Of a stretch of DNA of 64,000 bases, positions 56,072-64,000 are shown piece after piece (positions within the stretch are counted from its first letter, which is position 1; each line of letters opens with the position of its first letter). Source of the DNA: Eubacteriales bacterium (lineage in GTDB: Bacteria; Bacillota; Clostridia; Peptostreptococcales; Anaerovoracaceae); contig JAQUYC010000005.1 of the NCBI GenBank assembly GCA_028692105.1, forward strand, positions 1 through 64,000, in the 5' to 3' direction. Below the pieces are notes generated by a model. It was given only the letters and a program-made list of their open reading frames with translations, was not told the DNA's origin and did no database searches. The translations under genes were made by a program, and so were the position numbers.

Positions 56072-57037
56072 CTACACTGCTTCAAATAGTATCGCTCCGG
56101 CACTCAGTCCGCCGCCGAATCCGACCATCATGATTATATCCCCCGAATTAACTTTTCCGCTTTTCATTAAATCTGCCAATGCCATTGGAATGCTTGCCGC
56201 TGATACATTACCAGTAGTCTGGATGTTCACCTGAAATTTTTCAATGGGCTGTTTCATGCGCTGCGCCGCAGATTGAATGATTCTCATATTTGCCTGATGA
56301 GGTACATAATATTTTACATCATTTGCTGTGATCCCCGCCTTTTGCAGTACAATGTCCATGGCTTCGCCGATGGCACCTACTGCGAATCTGAAAACTTGGG
56401 GCCCGTTCATATGAAGGAACTGCTCTTTCGGTTCATCATCCGCAAACGGAGTTTTCAGGTATTGCATGTCTGCGGTAAGACTATTTGATATATCATCATA
56501 GTTCTTTATGAAACTACTTATAATACCGGTTTTGTCATCTTTAAGCTCTAAGACAGCGCTTCCGGCTCCGTCGCCGAAAATAATACAGGTCCCTCTGTCC
56601 TCCCAGTTCGTGATTCTGGAGAGACGCTCCACTCCGATTACCAATGCACGCTTTATCCCATGTGTCTTCATAAGAGCTTCTGCATTCCAAATTCCATATA
56701 TAAATCCGCTGCACGCTGCATTTAAATCGTAGGCAATCGCATTCTCTAAGTTCATAGCCCTTTTCACCAGTGCTCCCATTGACGGTACCAGCATATCCGG
56801 TGATACGGTAGCTACAATGACCAACCCGATAGAGTTTCTGTCCAAATCCCCCATAGCTTCTTTCGCCGAATTTACAGCAAGATCCAATCCTGTTTCTTTT
56901 GTTGCTATATGCCTTGATTCGATTCCTGTACGGTCTATGATCCATTGATTATCCGTTTCAACCATTTTTGAAAGATGTGTGTTATCAACTTTCAATTCCG
57001 GCAATGACTTGCCGGTTCCTATAATAACTACTCCCAA
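56072..57037 (-). CDS. fabH: 3-oxoacyl-ACP synthase III FabH
   Basis: It starts chains by condensing acyl-CoA with malonyl-ACP (321 residues). The catalytic Cys is in DLNAACSGFIYGIWN, with His in VPHQANMRIIQ and Asn in TTGNVSAASIP. The TTG at 57037 behind GAGGAGG is the preferred start. It is the first gene of the fab operon; no acpP gene follows it (only 50 bases to fabK). Confidence 0.94.
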   Translation of the reverse strand: MGVVIIGTGKSLPELKVDNTHLSKMVETDNQWIIDRTGIESRHIATKETGLDLAVNSAKEAMGDLDRNSIGLVIVATVSPDMLVPSMGALVKRAMNLENAIAYDLNAACSGFIYGIWNAEALMKTHGIKRALVIGVERLSRITNWEDRGTCIIFGDGAGSAVLELKDDKTGIISSFIKNYDDISNSLTADMQYLKTPFADDEPKEQFLHMNGPQVFRFAVGAIGEAMDIVLQKAGITANDVKYYVPHQANMRIIQSAAQRMKQPIEKFQVNIQTTGNVSAASIPMALADLMKSGKVNSGDIIMMVGFGGGLSAGAILFEAV

Positions 57038-57179
57038 GTTAATCCTCCTCAGTTTCAGTTTCTTTATACACATTCTGCTTGGCACTTTAGTGCCGCTGAT
57101 TTCATCATATTAATTTATTATGACATATTAGAGCCCATAAATGGATGATGCAAAATGCCAAAAAATAACAATAAAATTT

Positions 57180-57204
57180 ATTTTGATAGTCAAACTATTT
57201 GACT
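57180..57204 (-). promoter_or_regulatory. FabT-like operator at the fab operon start site
   Basis: On the minus strand AGTTTGACTATCAAAAT (57196-57180) differs from the published FabT box (ANTTTGATTATCAAATT) at two positions. It overlaps a perfect palindrome AGTCAAATAGTTTGACT (57204-57188). Both lie immediately downstream of the -10 element, where a MarR repressor would block transcription. Confidence 0.65.
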
Positions 57205-57206
57205 GT

Positions 57207-57235
57207 ATTATAAATTTTACTGATATACATGTCAA
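57207..57235 (-). promoter_or_regulatory. Consensus promoter of the fab operon
   Basis: On the minus strand TTGACA (57235-57230) and TATAAT (57212-57207) are both perfect and 17 bases apart. Such a strong promoter would need a repressor for control. The leader to fabH is about 160 bases. Confidence 0.8.
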
Positions 57236-57431
57236 GTTTTTTTAAACGGCGGCATTAGTCCCACGCAACTCCGCCTCAATTGGTTTATATTAAAGATACC
57301 GAAGCGTCTGAAAGCTTTCTTTCCTTTATTATATCCACAAAATTTTATAGGTTAAAGATACAAATCATCATCGGATATTATATAATAAAGACAAAGCAAA
57401 AATTTCTGCTGTTGTTTTAGGAGGATTAAAC
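57236..57431 (+). other. Intergenic region before the decarboxylase gene
   Basis: No gene is visible. It contains a GGCGG/CCGCC inverted repeat (about 57247-57275) and an AT-rich stretch that probably holds the plus-strand promoter of the decarboxylase. GGAGG precedes the ATG at 57432. Confidence 0.35.
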
Positions 57432-58856
57432 ATGTCAGTTTCAGCATCCATCTACGATTTCATTGGTGAACATGTGAAAAAAGAGCCGGTCTCTTTTCAT
57501 ATGCCCGGACATAAAGGTGCTCAATTTTACCGGAGATTTGGTTATGGCGATTTTCTTGACCGGTTTATGGATTATGATATTACAGAAATAGCGGGCGCTG
57601 ACAATTTGTTTCAGACTGAAAGCACAATCAAAGAGATTCAGGAACGCTTCAGCGAACTTTATAGCTGCAAAAAATCCTATGTTCTGATAAATGGCACCAG
57701 CGGCGGAAATATGGCGGCAATATTAGCTTCTGTAAGCAAAGGCAAACAGCTGCTTATGGCAAGGAACAGTCATAAGTCTGTCTTCAATGCCTTAACTTTA
57801 GGCGGAATACGGCCCGTCTATGTTTACCCGGAAATCATCGGGAAATATGGAATTTCCGGTGCAGTTTCCCCCCTTGAGATTGAGAAGCTTATTCAGGAAA
57901 ATCCGGATATTCAGGCTGTTATTCTTGCAAGCCCGAATTATTACGGAATATGCAGCGATATCAAAACCATTGCAGAAATTGTCCATAAATACAATAAAGT
58001 TCTTATCGTGGATGAAGCTCACGGGGCTCATCTTCATTTCTGCGATGTACTGCCTCCGTCAGCAATCCGCTCCGGGGCAGATATTGTAATAAACAGCACA
58101 CATAAAACCCTGGGCTCCCTGACACAAAGTGCCGCGCTTCATTATAATACCGAGCTTGTGGATCAGTATCTTCTGGAAGATAAGCTCCAATGCATTCAAA
58201 GCACCAGTCCTTCCTATATTTTAATGACATCGATGGACATCTGTTCAAGAATTCTTGAACAGCACCACCAAAGATTAATGGAGGAGTGGACGGGAAATTT
58301 AAATACTTTTTATGAAGGGATTGAAAAGATTCGCGGCTTAAAAACCATGGGCAAAATGGAAGGTCTCGATTGGACGAAGATAAATCTGACCATGAGAGAT
58401 CTGGGTATCAGTGGCTCTGAGCTGGATAATATCCTGATGGAGGAGTACGGCATTTATACCGAACTGTTTACCGGAGATTGGATTATGGCTATGACAGGAA
58501 TCGGCAATACCAGGTATGATTATGACCGATTTGCTGATGCACTTGAGGACATAAGCAGAAAGGCAATCGCTTCCGGTTTAATAATTCATAACAAGGATAA
58601 TAAAAGTAATGCCCCGGCGATGCCGAAGCAAGCTGTTCTGTTTGAGATCCCCGTTGAAACGAAAAGGGTGAAGCTAATAGACAGTGAGGGAATGATTTGT
58701 GGCAGCTCTATTATCCCTTATCCTCCCGGTATTCCTCTGATCTGCCCAGGAGAGCGTATTGAATCCGATGCCATAACTTATATCCGTGCAATGCGTGATT
58801 TAGGTGAAAAAGTAATCGGCGTTAATGAGTTCGATGAAGTTATAGTAGGGAAATAG
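57432..58856 (+). CDS. Orn/Lys/Arg decarboxylase family protein
   Basis: This PLP enzyme (474 residues) belongs to the short clostridial/Bacillus group of basic amino-acid decarboxylases (SpeA/Cad-like). FHMPGHKGAQF opens the chain, IVDEAHGAHLHF holds the PLP-binding Asp and His, and the PLP lysine is in NSTHKTLGSLTQSA. The C-terminal domain with CPGERI is present. The substrate (arginine, lysine or ornithine) cannot be told by eye; a role in polyamine synthesis is likely. Confidence 0.9.
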   Translation: MSVSASIYDFIGEHVKKEPVSFHMPGHKGAQFYRRFGYGDFLDRFMDYDITEIAGADNLFQTESTIKEIQERFSELYSCKKSYVLINGTSGGNMAAILASVSKGKQLLMARNSHKSVFNALTLGGIRPVYVYPEIIGKYGISGAVSPLEIEKLIQENPDIQAVILASPNYYGICSDIKTIAEIVHKYNKVLIVDEAHGAHLHFCDVLPPSAIRSGADIVINSTHKTLGSLTQSAALHYNTELVDQYLLEDKLQCIQSTSPSYILMTSMDICSRILEQHHQRLMEEWTGNLNTFYEGIEKIRGLKTMGKMEGLDWTKINLTMRDLGISGSELDNILMEEYGIYTELFTGDWIMAMTGIGNTRYDYDRFADALEDISRKAIASGLIIHNKDNKSNAPAMPKQAVLFEIPVETKRVKLIDSEGMICGSSIIPYPPGIPLICPGERIESDAITYIRAMRDLGEKVIGVNEFDEVIVGK

Positions 58857-58868
58857 TTTTCAGAAGTC

Positions 58869-58888
58869 CCCCGCTTCTTTAAGCGGGG
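58869..58888. terminator. Hairpin between the decarboxylase gene and leuB
   Basis: CCCCGCTT (58869-58876) pairs with AAGCGGGG (58881-58888). It separates convergent genes. The T-tracts are weak. Confidence 0.5.
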
Positions 58889-58894
58889 AGCAGT

Positions 58895-59974
58895 TCATTG
58901 TTCATCAATCGCTTTTACAATCCTGTCTCCCATTTCTTTTGTTCCAATAAGTTCATACCCCGGGCTCATGATGTCTGCTGTTCTGCAACCTTTGCCAAGA
59001 ACTGACTTTACAGCTTTTTCTATTTCATCCGCTTCATTTGTCAAACCGAAGGTATAGCGCATCATCATTGCAAACGAGAGTATTGAAGCCATTGGATTTG
59101 CCTTGTTTTGTCCTGCTATGTCCGGAGCACTGCCATGAATAGGTTCATACAATCCAAAATTGCCTTTTGCAAGGCTTGCTGAAGGCAGCATGCCAATGGA
59201 ACCCGTTATCATGCTGGCTTCGTCGGAAAGGATATCCCCGAATAAATTGCTTGTAACAATCACATCAAACTGCTTTGGATCTCTCACCAACTGCATAGCA
59301 GCGTTATCTACATACATGTGGTTTAACGCGACCTCGGGATAACCTTTTGCGATCTCAGTCACAACGCTTCTCCATAGTCTTGAGCTTTCAAGAACGTTCG
59401 CTTTATCAACGCTAATAAGCTTTTTATTTCGTTTCATTGCCATGTCGAAGGCGACTACTGCGATTCTTTTTACTTCCTCTTCCGAATATTGTTCTACATC
59501 GTAAGCTGCCCTGCCAAGCTCCGTATTTTTATAGCCCTTTTCTCCAAAATATATTCCGCCGGTAAGCTCTCTTACCACGACGATGTCAAGACCGCCTTCA
59601 ATGATTTCCGCTTTAAGCGGACACGCCCCAGCCAGCTCTTCAAACAGCAATGCGGGCCGCAGGTTGGCAAAAAGCCCTAATTCTTTTCGCAAACCAAGGA
59701 TTGCTCTCTCCGGTCTCTGGTCACCCGGCAATGTGTCCCACTTCCAGCCTCCTACCGCGCCCAGAAAAACCGCATCACTGTTTTTGCATACATCAACGGT
59801 ATTCCGGGGTAAACAGGTTCCTTCTGCATCAATTGCAGCCCCGCCTGCCAAAACAGTAGTAAATTGAAATTTATGACCGTATTTTTCTCCGACTTTATCC
59901 ATCACTTTAACTGATTCTGCCGTAACGTCAGGTCCGATGCCATCCCCCGGAACCAGTGCTATATTATAATTCAT
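58895..59974 (-). CDS. leuB: 3-isopropylmalate dehydrogenase
   Basis: It oxidises and decarboxylates 3-isopropylmalate in leucine synthesis (359 residues). Motifs are [17 protein letters not shown], the substrate region [24 protein letters not shown] and [29 protein letters not shown]. The ATG at 59974 has GGAGAGAG upstream. A small CGCCATT/AATGGCG hairpin (60014-60032) lies between leuD and this last gene of the operon. Confidence 0.95.
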   Translation of the reverse strand: MNYNIALVPGDGIGPDVTAESVKVMDKVGEKYGHKFQFTTVLAGGAAIDAEGTCLPRNTVDVCKNSDAVFLGAVGGWKWDTLPGDQRPERAILGLRKELGLFANLRPALLFEELAGACPLKAEIIEGGLDIVVVRELTGGIYFGEKGYKNTELGRAAYDVEQYSEEEVKRIAVVAFDMAMKRNKKLISVDKANVLESSRLWRSVVTEIAKGYPEVALNHMYVDNAAMQLVRDPKQFDVIVTSNLFGDILSDEASMITGSIGMLPSASLAKGNFGLYEPIHGSAPDIAGQNKANPMASILSFAMMMRYTFGLTNEADEIEKAVKSVLGKGCRTADIMSPGYELIGTKEMGDRIVKAIDEQ

Positions 59975-60061
59975 ATTTTCTCTCTCCGTTTTTTCCAATT
60001 TTTTATATCGGCTCGCCATTAAAAAAATGGCGGCTTATTGATACCTGCTGTTATTTGTAAT

Positions 60062-60553
60062 CTATACGGTCTCTTTAATTTTTTGGTTCACATAGTTTAC
60101 GAGTCCGTCATTTTCAATAAGGTCGCGGATAAAATCAGGGAAGGGTTCTGCCTGGTAGGTTTCACCTTTTGTTATATTGCTGATTTTACCTGTTTTGAAG
60201 TCTACACTGATCTCATCTCCCGCATCGATGTTTTCTGCAGCCTCTTCGCATTCCAGAATCGGAAGACCGGTATTCAGAGAATTCCTGTAAAAAATTCGTG
60301 CAAATGTTGGAGCTATGACACACTGGATACCCGAAGCTTTGATTGCGATAGGTGCATGCTCTCTGGAAGAACCGCATCCGAAATTTTTACCTGCAACGAT
60401 TATATCTCCTTGCTCTACCCGGTTTACAAAATCAGCATCCAGATCTTCCATGCAGTGTTTTGCCAATTCTTCAGGAACCGAAGTATTCAAATGCCTGGCA
60501 GGAATAATGACATCTGTATCTACATTTTCACCATATTTAAAAACTTTTCCCAT
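60062..60553 (-). CDS. leuD: 3-isopropylmalate dehydratase small subunit
   Basis: This is the small (swivelling) subunit of isopropylmalate isomerase (163 residues). [20 protein letters not shown] and [21 protein letters not shown] are the hallmark segments, and the short length fits the archaeal/clostridial LeuD type. It acts with LeuC encoded just upstream. Confidence 0.95.
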   Translation of the reverse strand: MGKVFKYGENVDTDVIIPARHLNTSVPEELAKHCMEDLDADFVNRVEQGDIIVAGKNFGCGSSREHAPIAIKASGIQCVIAPTFARIFYRNSLNTGLPILECEEAAENIDAGDEISVDFKTGKISNITKGETYQAEPFPDFIRDLIENDGLVNYVNQKIKETV

Positions 60554-60630
60554 TTCTTATTCCTTTCGTATAACATTCTATCCGGCTAATTAGAGCCGTT
60601 CACAGATTTCCATCTTCTTACGTCAATCTT

Positions 60631-61908
60631 TTACACACCTTCCGGTGCGGCAATCTTGCCTGCTATGGCTGAAGCTGCCGCTACTGCGGGGCTTGCCAGA
60701 TAGATCTCCGATTCTACATGACCCATTCGACCTACAAAGTTGCGGTTGGTCGTCGACACAGTCCTTTCGCCTGCTGCCATAATCCCCATATGCCCACCCA
60801 GGCATGGCCCGCAAGTTGGTGTTGAAAAGACACCGCCTGCTTTAATAAAAATTTCTGCAAAGCCGTTTTTAATACATTCCAGGTAGATATCCTGTGATCC
60901 CGGAATGATAATAAGTCTAAGGTTCTTTGCAACCTTTTTACCCTTCAGGATCTTAGCGGCAATTTTCATGTCTTCCATCCGTCCATTGGTGCAGGAACCG
61001 ATCACTACCTGATCGATCTTAATATCCCCCACTTCATCAATGGTCTTGGTGTTTTCAGGCAAATGAGGGAATGCCACTGTCGGTCTTATTTTAGATAAGT
61101 CGATCACATACGTTTCATCGTAAACCGCATCCGGATCCGGCTTATATATTTTAGTTTTCTTTTTCAGTAACTTATTCTTGTTTTTATGCTCTTTCATATA
61201 TTCTTCTGTCTTTTCATCTACCATAAATATGCCGTTTTTAGCACCGGCTTCGATGGCCATATTCGCTATGGTAAACCGATCGTCCATAGACAGGTTTTTC
61301 AGTCCGGTTCCCATGAATTCCATGGATTTATAAAGAGCACCGTCAACACCGATCATGCCGATAATATGCAAGATCACATCTTTACCGCTAACCCATTTCG
61401 ACGGCTTTCCGACAAGCTCAAATTTGATGGCAGACGGTACTTTAAACCAGGCCTTTCCCCTGGCCATACCTGCTGCCATGTCTGTGGAACCGATTCCGGT
61501 GCTAAATGCACCCAATGCGCCGTAGGTGCAAGTGTGTGAATCTGCTCCGATCACGGCATCTCCCGCTGTCACAATGCCTTTTTCGGGAAGCAAAACATGC
61601 TCTATTCCCATTTCTCCTACTTCAAAGTAGTTTGTTATATCCTGCTCAACCGCGAACTCCCGCAGTGTTTTGCTTTGTTCAGCTGCCTTAATGTCTTTGT
61701 TTGGCGTAAAGTGATCCGGAACCAATGCTATCTTATTTTTATCAAATACGGATTCTGCCCCCATTTTCTTAAATTCCTTTATGGCGACGGGGCCGGTTAT
61801 ATCATTAGCCAGCACCATGTCCAGGTCCGCTTCGATGAACTGTCCGGCTTTTACTTCCTTCAAGCCGGCATGGGCTGCCAGTATTCTTTGCGTCATTGTC
61901 ATTCCCAT
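60631..61908 (-). CDS. leuC: 3-isopropylmalate dehydratase large subunit
   Basis: This is the 4Fe-4S aconitase-type large subunit (425 residues). The cluster cysteines lie in [13 protein letters not shown] and [13 protein letters not shown], with [23 protein letters not shown] as the active-site region. It matches the shorter archaeal/clostridial LeuC class. Together with LeuD it converts 2-isopropylmalate to 3-isopropylmalate. Confidence 0.95.
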   Translation of the reverse strand: MGMTMTQRILAAHAGLKEVKAGQFIEADLDMVLANDITGPVAIKEFKKMGAESVFDKNKIALVPDHFTPNKDIKAAEQSKTLREFAVEQDITNYFEVGEMGIEHVLLPEKGIVTAGDAVIGADSHTCTYGALGAFSTGIGSTDMAAGMARGKAWFKVPSAIKFELVGKPSKWVSGKDVILHIIGMIGVDGALYKSMEFMGTGLKNLSMDDRFTIANMAIEAGAKNGIFMVDEKTEEYMKEHKNKNKLLKKKTKIYKPDPDAVYDETYVIDLSKIRPTVAFPHLPENTKTIDEVGDIKIDQVVIGSCTNGRMEDMKIAAKILKGKKVAKNLRLIIIPGSQDIYLECIKNGFAEIFIKAGGVFSTPTCGPCLGGHMGIMAAGERTVSTTNRNFVGRMGHVESEIYLASPAVAAASAIAGKIAAPEGV

Positions 61909-61948
61909 AATCTTGTTTCCTTCCTAATTAACCATAATAGCTCAAAGC

Positions 61949-63511
61949 TCAATTACTGATTTCTTTATCTGTTTCTTTATTTACTCCATTGGGTTTTAAA
62001 GTTTTTTCATAAATCATCTTGTTTACCGCGTTGATGTAAGCATGTATACTGGCTTCGATCACATCAGTCGATAAGCCTCTTCCCGCGTACAGATTTCCTT
62101 CCGGATCACTGATTTTAACAAGGGCATCTCCCAGTGCATCGTTTCCTTCCGTTACTGATTGCAGTTGGTAATCCTCTAATTTTAAAGGGGTCCCAACTAT
62201 TTTTTCTATCGCCTTGAAAGATGCGTTGATAGGTCCCTCCCCTCGAGAAACCTTCTCAATGGGTTTTCCATCATGCAACATCCTGATCACAGCCGTAGAG
62301 GTAATAGTATTCCCGCTGTTAATAACGAAATTTTGGAGAGAATATGTTTTTGGAACCTGAACAGAGTCCTTTGCAATCAATGCTTCTATATCCCTATCGT
62401 AAACTTGCTTTTTCTTATCTGCAAGCTCTTTAAACTTTGCAAACATTCTGTCCACATCATCTTCCGAAAGATCATATCCCAGCTGCTTCACCTTATCCCT
62501 GAATGCATGCTTGCCGGAATGCTTTCCAAGGACCAGATTATTTTGACTCAACCCTACGGATTCCGGTTTCATTATCTCATATGTCTCTTTATTTTGTAAT
62601 ACACCATGCTGATGAATTCCGGCCTCATGAGCAAAAGCATTCTCTCCGACAATAGCTTTGTTGGGCTGCACCTTGACCCCCGTTATTCTTGACAGCAGAT
62701 TCGAAGAACGGGCGATTTCCGTTGTTACGATTCTGGTTTCAGCTTTAAGAATATCCTTTCTGGTATGAAGAGCCATAACAAACTCTTCCATGGCAGCATT
62801 GCCGGCTCTTTCTCCTATTCCATTGACTGTGCATTCTATCTGAGTTGCACCGGCTTTTACAGCAGCAAGAGAGTTTGCCACCGCAAGGCCAAGATCATTG
62901 TGGCAGTGTGATGAAAGAGTAATATTTGACATAGAAGGTGCAAGCTCCTGTACCTTCATAAGAAAATCATAGTATTCATCCGGTGTTGTATATCCAACAG
63001 TATCAGGAAGATTGATGGTTGTAGCTCCAGCTTTGATTACTCCTTCGATAATTCTGGCTAAAAACACAGGGTCACTTCTTGTGGCGTCCTCCGCAGACCA
63101 TTCTATGTCACTGCAGTATTTCTTAGCATATTTCACCATGGCAACAGATCGCTCATACACCTCATCCGGTGTCATCATAAGCTTATACTCCATATGAATA
63201 GGGGAAGTTGCTATGAAGGTGTGGATTTTTGGAGAGACTGCATTAGAAAGCGCTTCCCATGCCCTATCGATATCCTTTTCGGCTGTTCTTGCCAAACTGG
63301 CTACAGTACAGTCTTTAAGTGTCTCAGCAATTGTCTTAACTGACATAAAATCACCAGGGGAAGATATTGCGAATCCAGCCTCTATGATGTCTACCTTCAT
63401 TCTTTCCAATTGTTTGGCCATTTCAATCTTTTCTTTGAGATTCATGCTGCAGCCCGGCGATTGTTCTCCATCTCTTAATGTTGTGTCGAAAATTTTAATC
63501 ATTTTAGTCAT
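61949..63511 (-). CDS. leuA: 2-isopropylmalate synthase
   Basis: This is the committed enzyme of leucine synthesis (520 residues). The catalytic barrel starts IFDTTLRDGEQSPGCSMN, with SSHCHNDLGLAVANSLAAVKAGA and GIGERAGNAAMEE. The C-terminal leucine-binding allosteric domain (about 390-500, NTITSTAVIRML... and SIHAYINAVNKM) is present, so feedback inhibition is expected in addition to T-box control of transcription. Confidence 0.95.
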   Translation of the reverse strand: MTKMIKIFDTTLRDGEQSPGCSMNLKEKIEMAKQLERMKVDIIEAGFAISSPGDFMSVKTIAETLKDCTVASLARTAEKDIDRAWEALSNAVSPKIHTFIATSPIHMEYKLMMTPDEVYERSVAMVKYAKKYCSDIEWSAEDATRSDPVFLARIIEGVIKAGATTINLPDTVGYTTPDEYYDFLMKVQELAPSMSNITLSSHCHNDLGLAVANSLAAVKAGATQIECTVNGIGERAGNAAMEEFVMALHTRKDILKAETRIVTTEIARSSNLLSRITGVKVQPNKAIVGENAFAHEAGIHQHGVLQNKETYEIMKPESVGLSQNNLVLGKHSGKHAFRDKVKQLGYDLSEDDVDRMFAKFKELADKKKQVYDRDIEALIAKDSVQVPKTYSLQNFVINSGNTITSTAVIRMLHDGKPIEKVSRGEGPINASFKAIEKIVGTPLKLEDYQLQSVTEGNDALGDALVKISDPEGNLYAGRGLSTDVIEASIHAYINAVNKMIYEKTLKPNGVNKETDKEISN

Positions 63512-63596
63512 TGCTTTATTCTCCTTCTTTAATTGATGCTTCAGGCTGATGATAGGAACGAGGTTTGTGCTTGCCTTGCAAACGGGCTAAGTGTGT

Positions 63597-63633
63597 AAAA
63601 AAAATCCCTGAAGCTTATTATAAGCTTCAGGGA
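63597..63633 (-). terminator. T-box-controlled terminator before leuA
   Basis: On the minus strand a perfect 13-bp stem (63633-63621 with 63617-63605) is followed by T8 (63604-63597). It is the expression platform of the leucine T-box. Confidence 0.9.
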
Positions 63634-63945
63634 CGATATAATTCTACCGCGGTACCACCCTGATTACTGCATTCAGCAGTCATCTCATCGGATTCCAACA
63701 AATCCTTGGCCTATATAACGGGGCCTGCCGGGACACCTTAATAGCCTTAACGAAAAAAGCCTGTCAATTTCCGTATGACACCTACTAATATTTGAGTTTC
63801 AAATTAGCTAAGTGCGCAGCGTTAGGGAACCTGCTCAGGAGCGAGATCACCTTTTCTTCCGTATCGGTTTGCAGCATCCACCGACTCTCTGTAACGTTTT
63901 CAGAAAAAATGGAAACTCCGTCATTGCATTTTTAGCTGATAAATT
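63634..63945 (-). ncRNA. T-box leader with leucine specifier
   Basis: On the minus strand the T-box core GGGTGGTACCGCGG (63660-63647) pairs with the tRNA acceptor end. Upstream is Stem I with AGAGAG and GGTGG.TGC elements. In the specifier loop region GGTGATCTCGCTC the codon CTC (63845-63843, Leu) is in the usual place. Uncharged tRNA-Leu would disrupt the terminator at 63597-63633 and switch on leuACDB. The last 40 bases of the window show nothing further. Confidence 0.88.
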
Positions 63946-64000
63946 CTACAAATTAGAATGTAGAAGATTATTGTTGTTAGTATATTAAATGCCATTCATT

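Overview
The window is about 64 kb of low-to-moderate GC DNA from an anaerobic Firmicute, most likely a clostridial fermenter. The reasons are a T-box leader, a FabK-type fatty-acid operon with a FabT-like box, frequent TTG and GTG starts behind strong Shine-Dalgarno sites, a thiolase and CoA-linked aldehyde dehydrogenase, tungstate uptake with MoeA-type cofactor genes, and no respiratory genes in view. The exact genus cannot be read from the sequence. Most genes are on the minus strand. No rRNA, tRNA, phage, transposase or CRISPR array was recognised.

Layout, left to right. (1) 1-1.9 kb: a CorA-type metal channel behind a long structured leader, then an orphan Nif11-type peptide precursor with a double-glycine motif. 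(2) 1.9-11.7 kb, minus strand: comEB, wecA/tagO-like, wecB, then the complete F-type ATP synthase operon (atpI-B-E-F-H-A-G-D-C). (3) 11.7-16.4 kb, minus strand: truA, metF and a short metH, bracketed by two unrelated repeat families. (4) 16.4-20.4 kb: a gene-poor stretch rich in inverted repeats, a prepilin peptidase and a hybrid histidine kinase. (5) 20.5-28.2 kb: aldehyde dehydrogenase, fumarase, malic enzyme, glutaminyl-tRNA synthetase, an Lrp regulator and thiolase. (6) 28.4-42.7 kb: a DUF2156 protein, isochorismatase-like hydrolase and SurE; an operon of two DUF1538 membrane proteins with two PII-like proteins; a sirtuin; a radical-SAM/DUF4130 DNA-repair pair; patatin; a glycolipid glycosyltransferase; an ECF S component opposite a MocR regulator. 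(7) 42.8-50.1 kb: tungstate transport (TupABC), two MoeA proteins and a ThiF/MoeB-like enzyme, with a Moco/tungsten-cofactor riboswitch before tupA. (8) 50.1-57.2 kb: fabH-K-D-G-F-Z and a MarR-flavoenzyme fusion under one promoter that carries a FabT-like operator. (9) 57.4-64 kb: a lysine/ornithine/arginine decarboxylase and the leuACDB operon behind a leucine T-box.

The most notable items are these. A single protein joins a MarR DNA-binding domain to a nitronate-monooxygenase/FabK-like flavoprotein, and it sits where a FabT repressor would be expected. Two LexA-like boxes straddle the promoter of the radical-SAM repair operon. The doubled DUF1538/PII-like operon is a candidate PII-gated transport system of unknown substrate. 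The MocR regulator has lost its Schiff-base lysine. A 94-bp tandem repeat ends inside the truA ribosome-binding site.

Start codons were chosen from Shine-Dalgarno spacing and family N-termini, so several genes start inside the longest open frame. Assignments rest on motifs and family knowledge read by eye; no database search was run.
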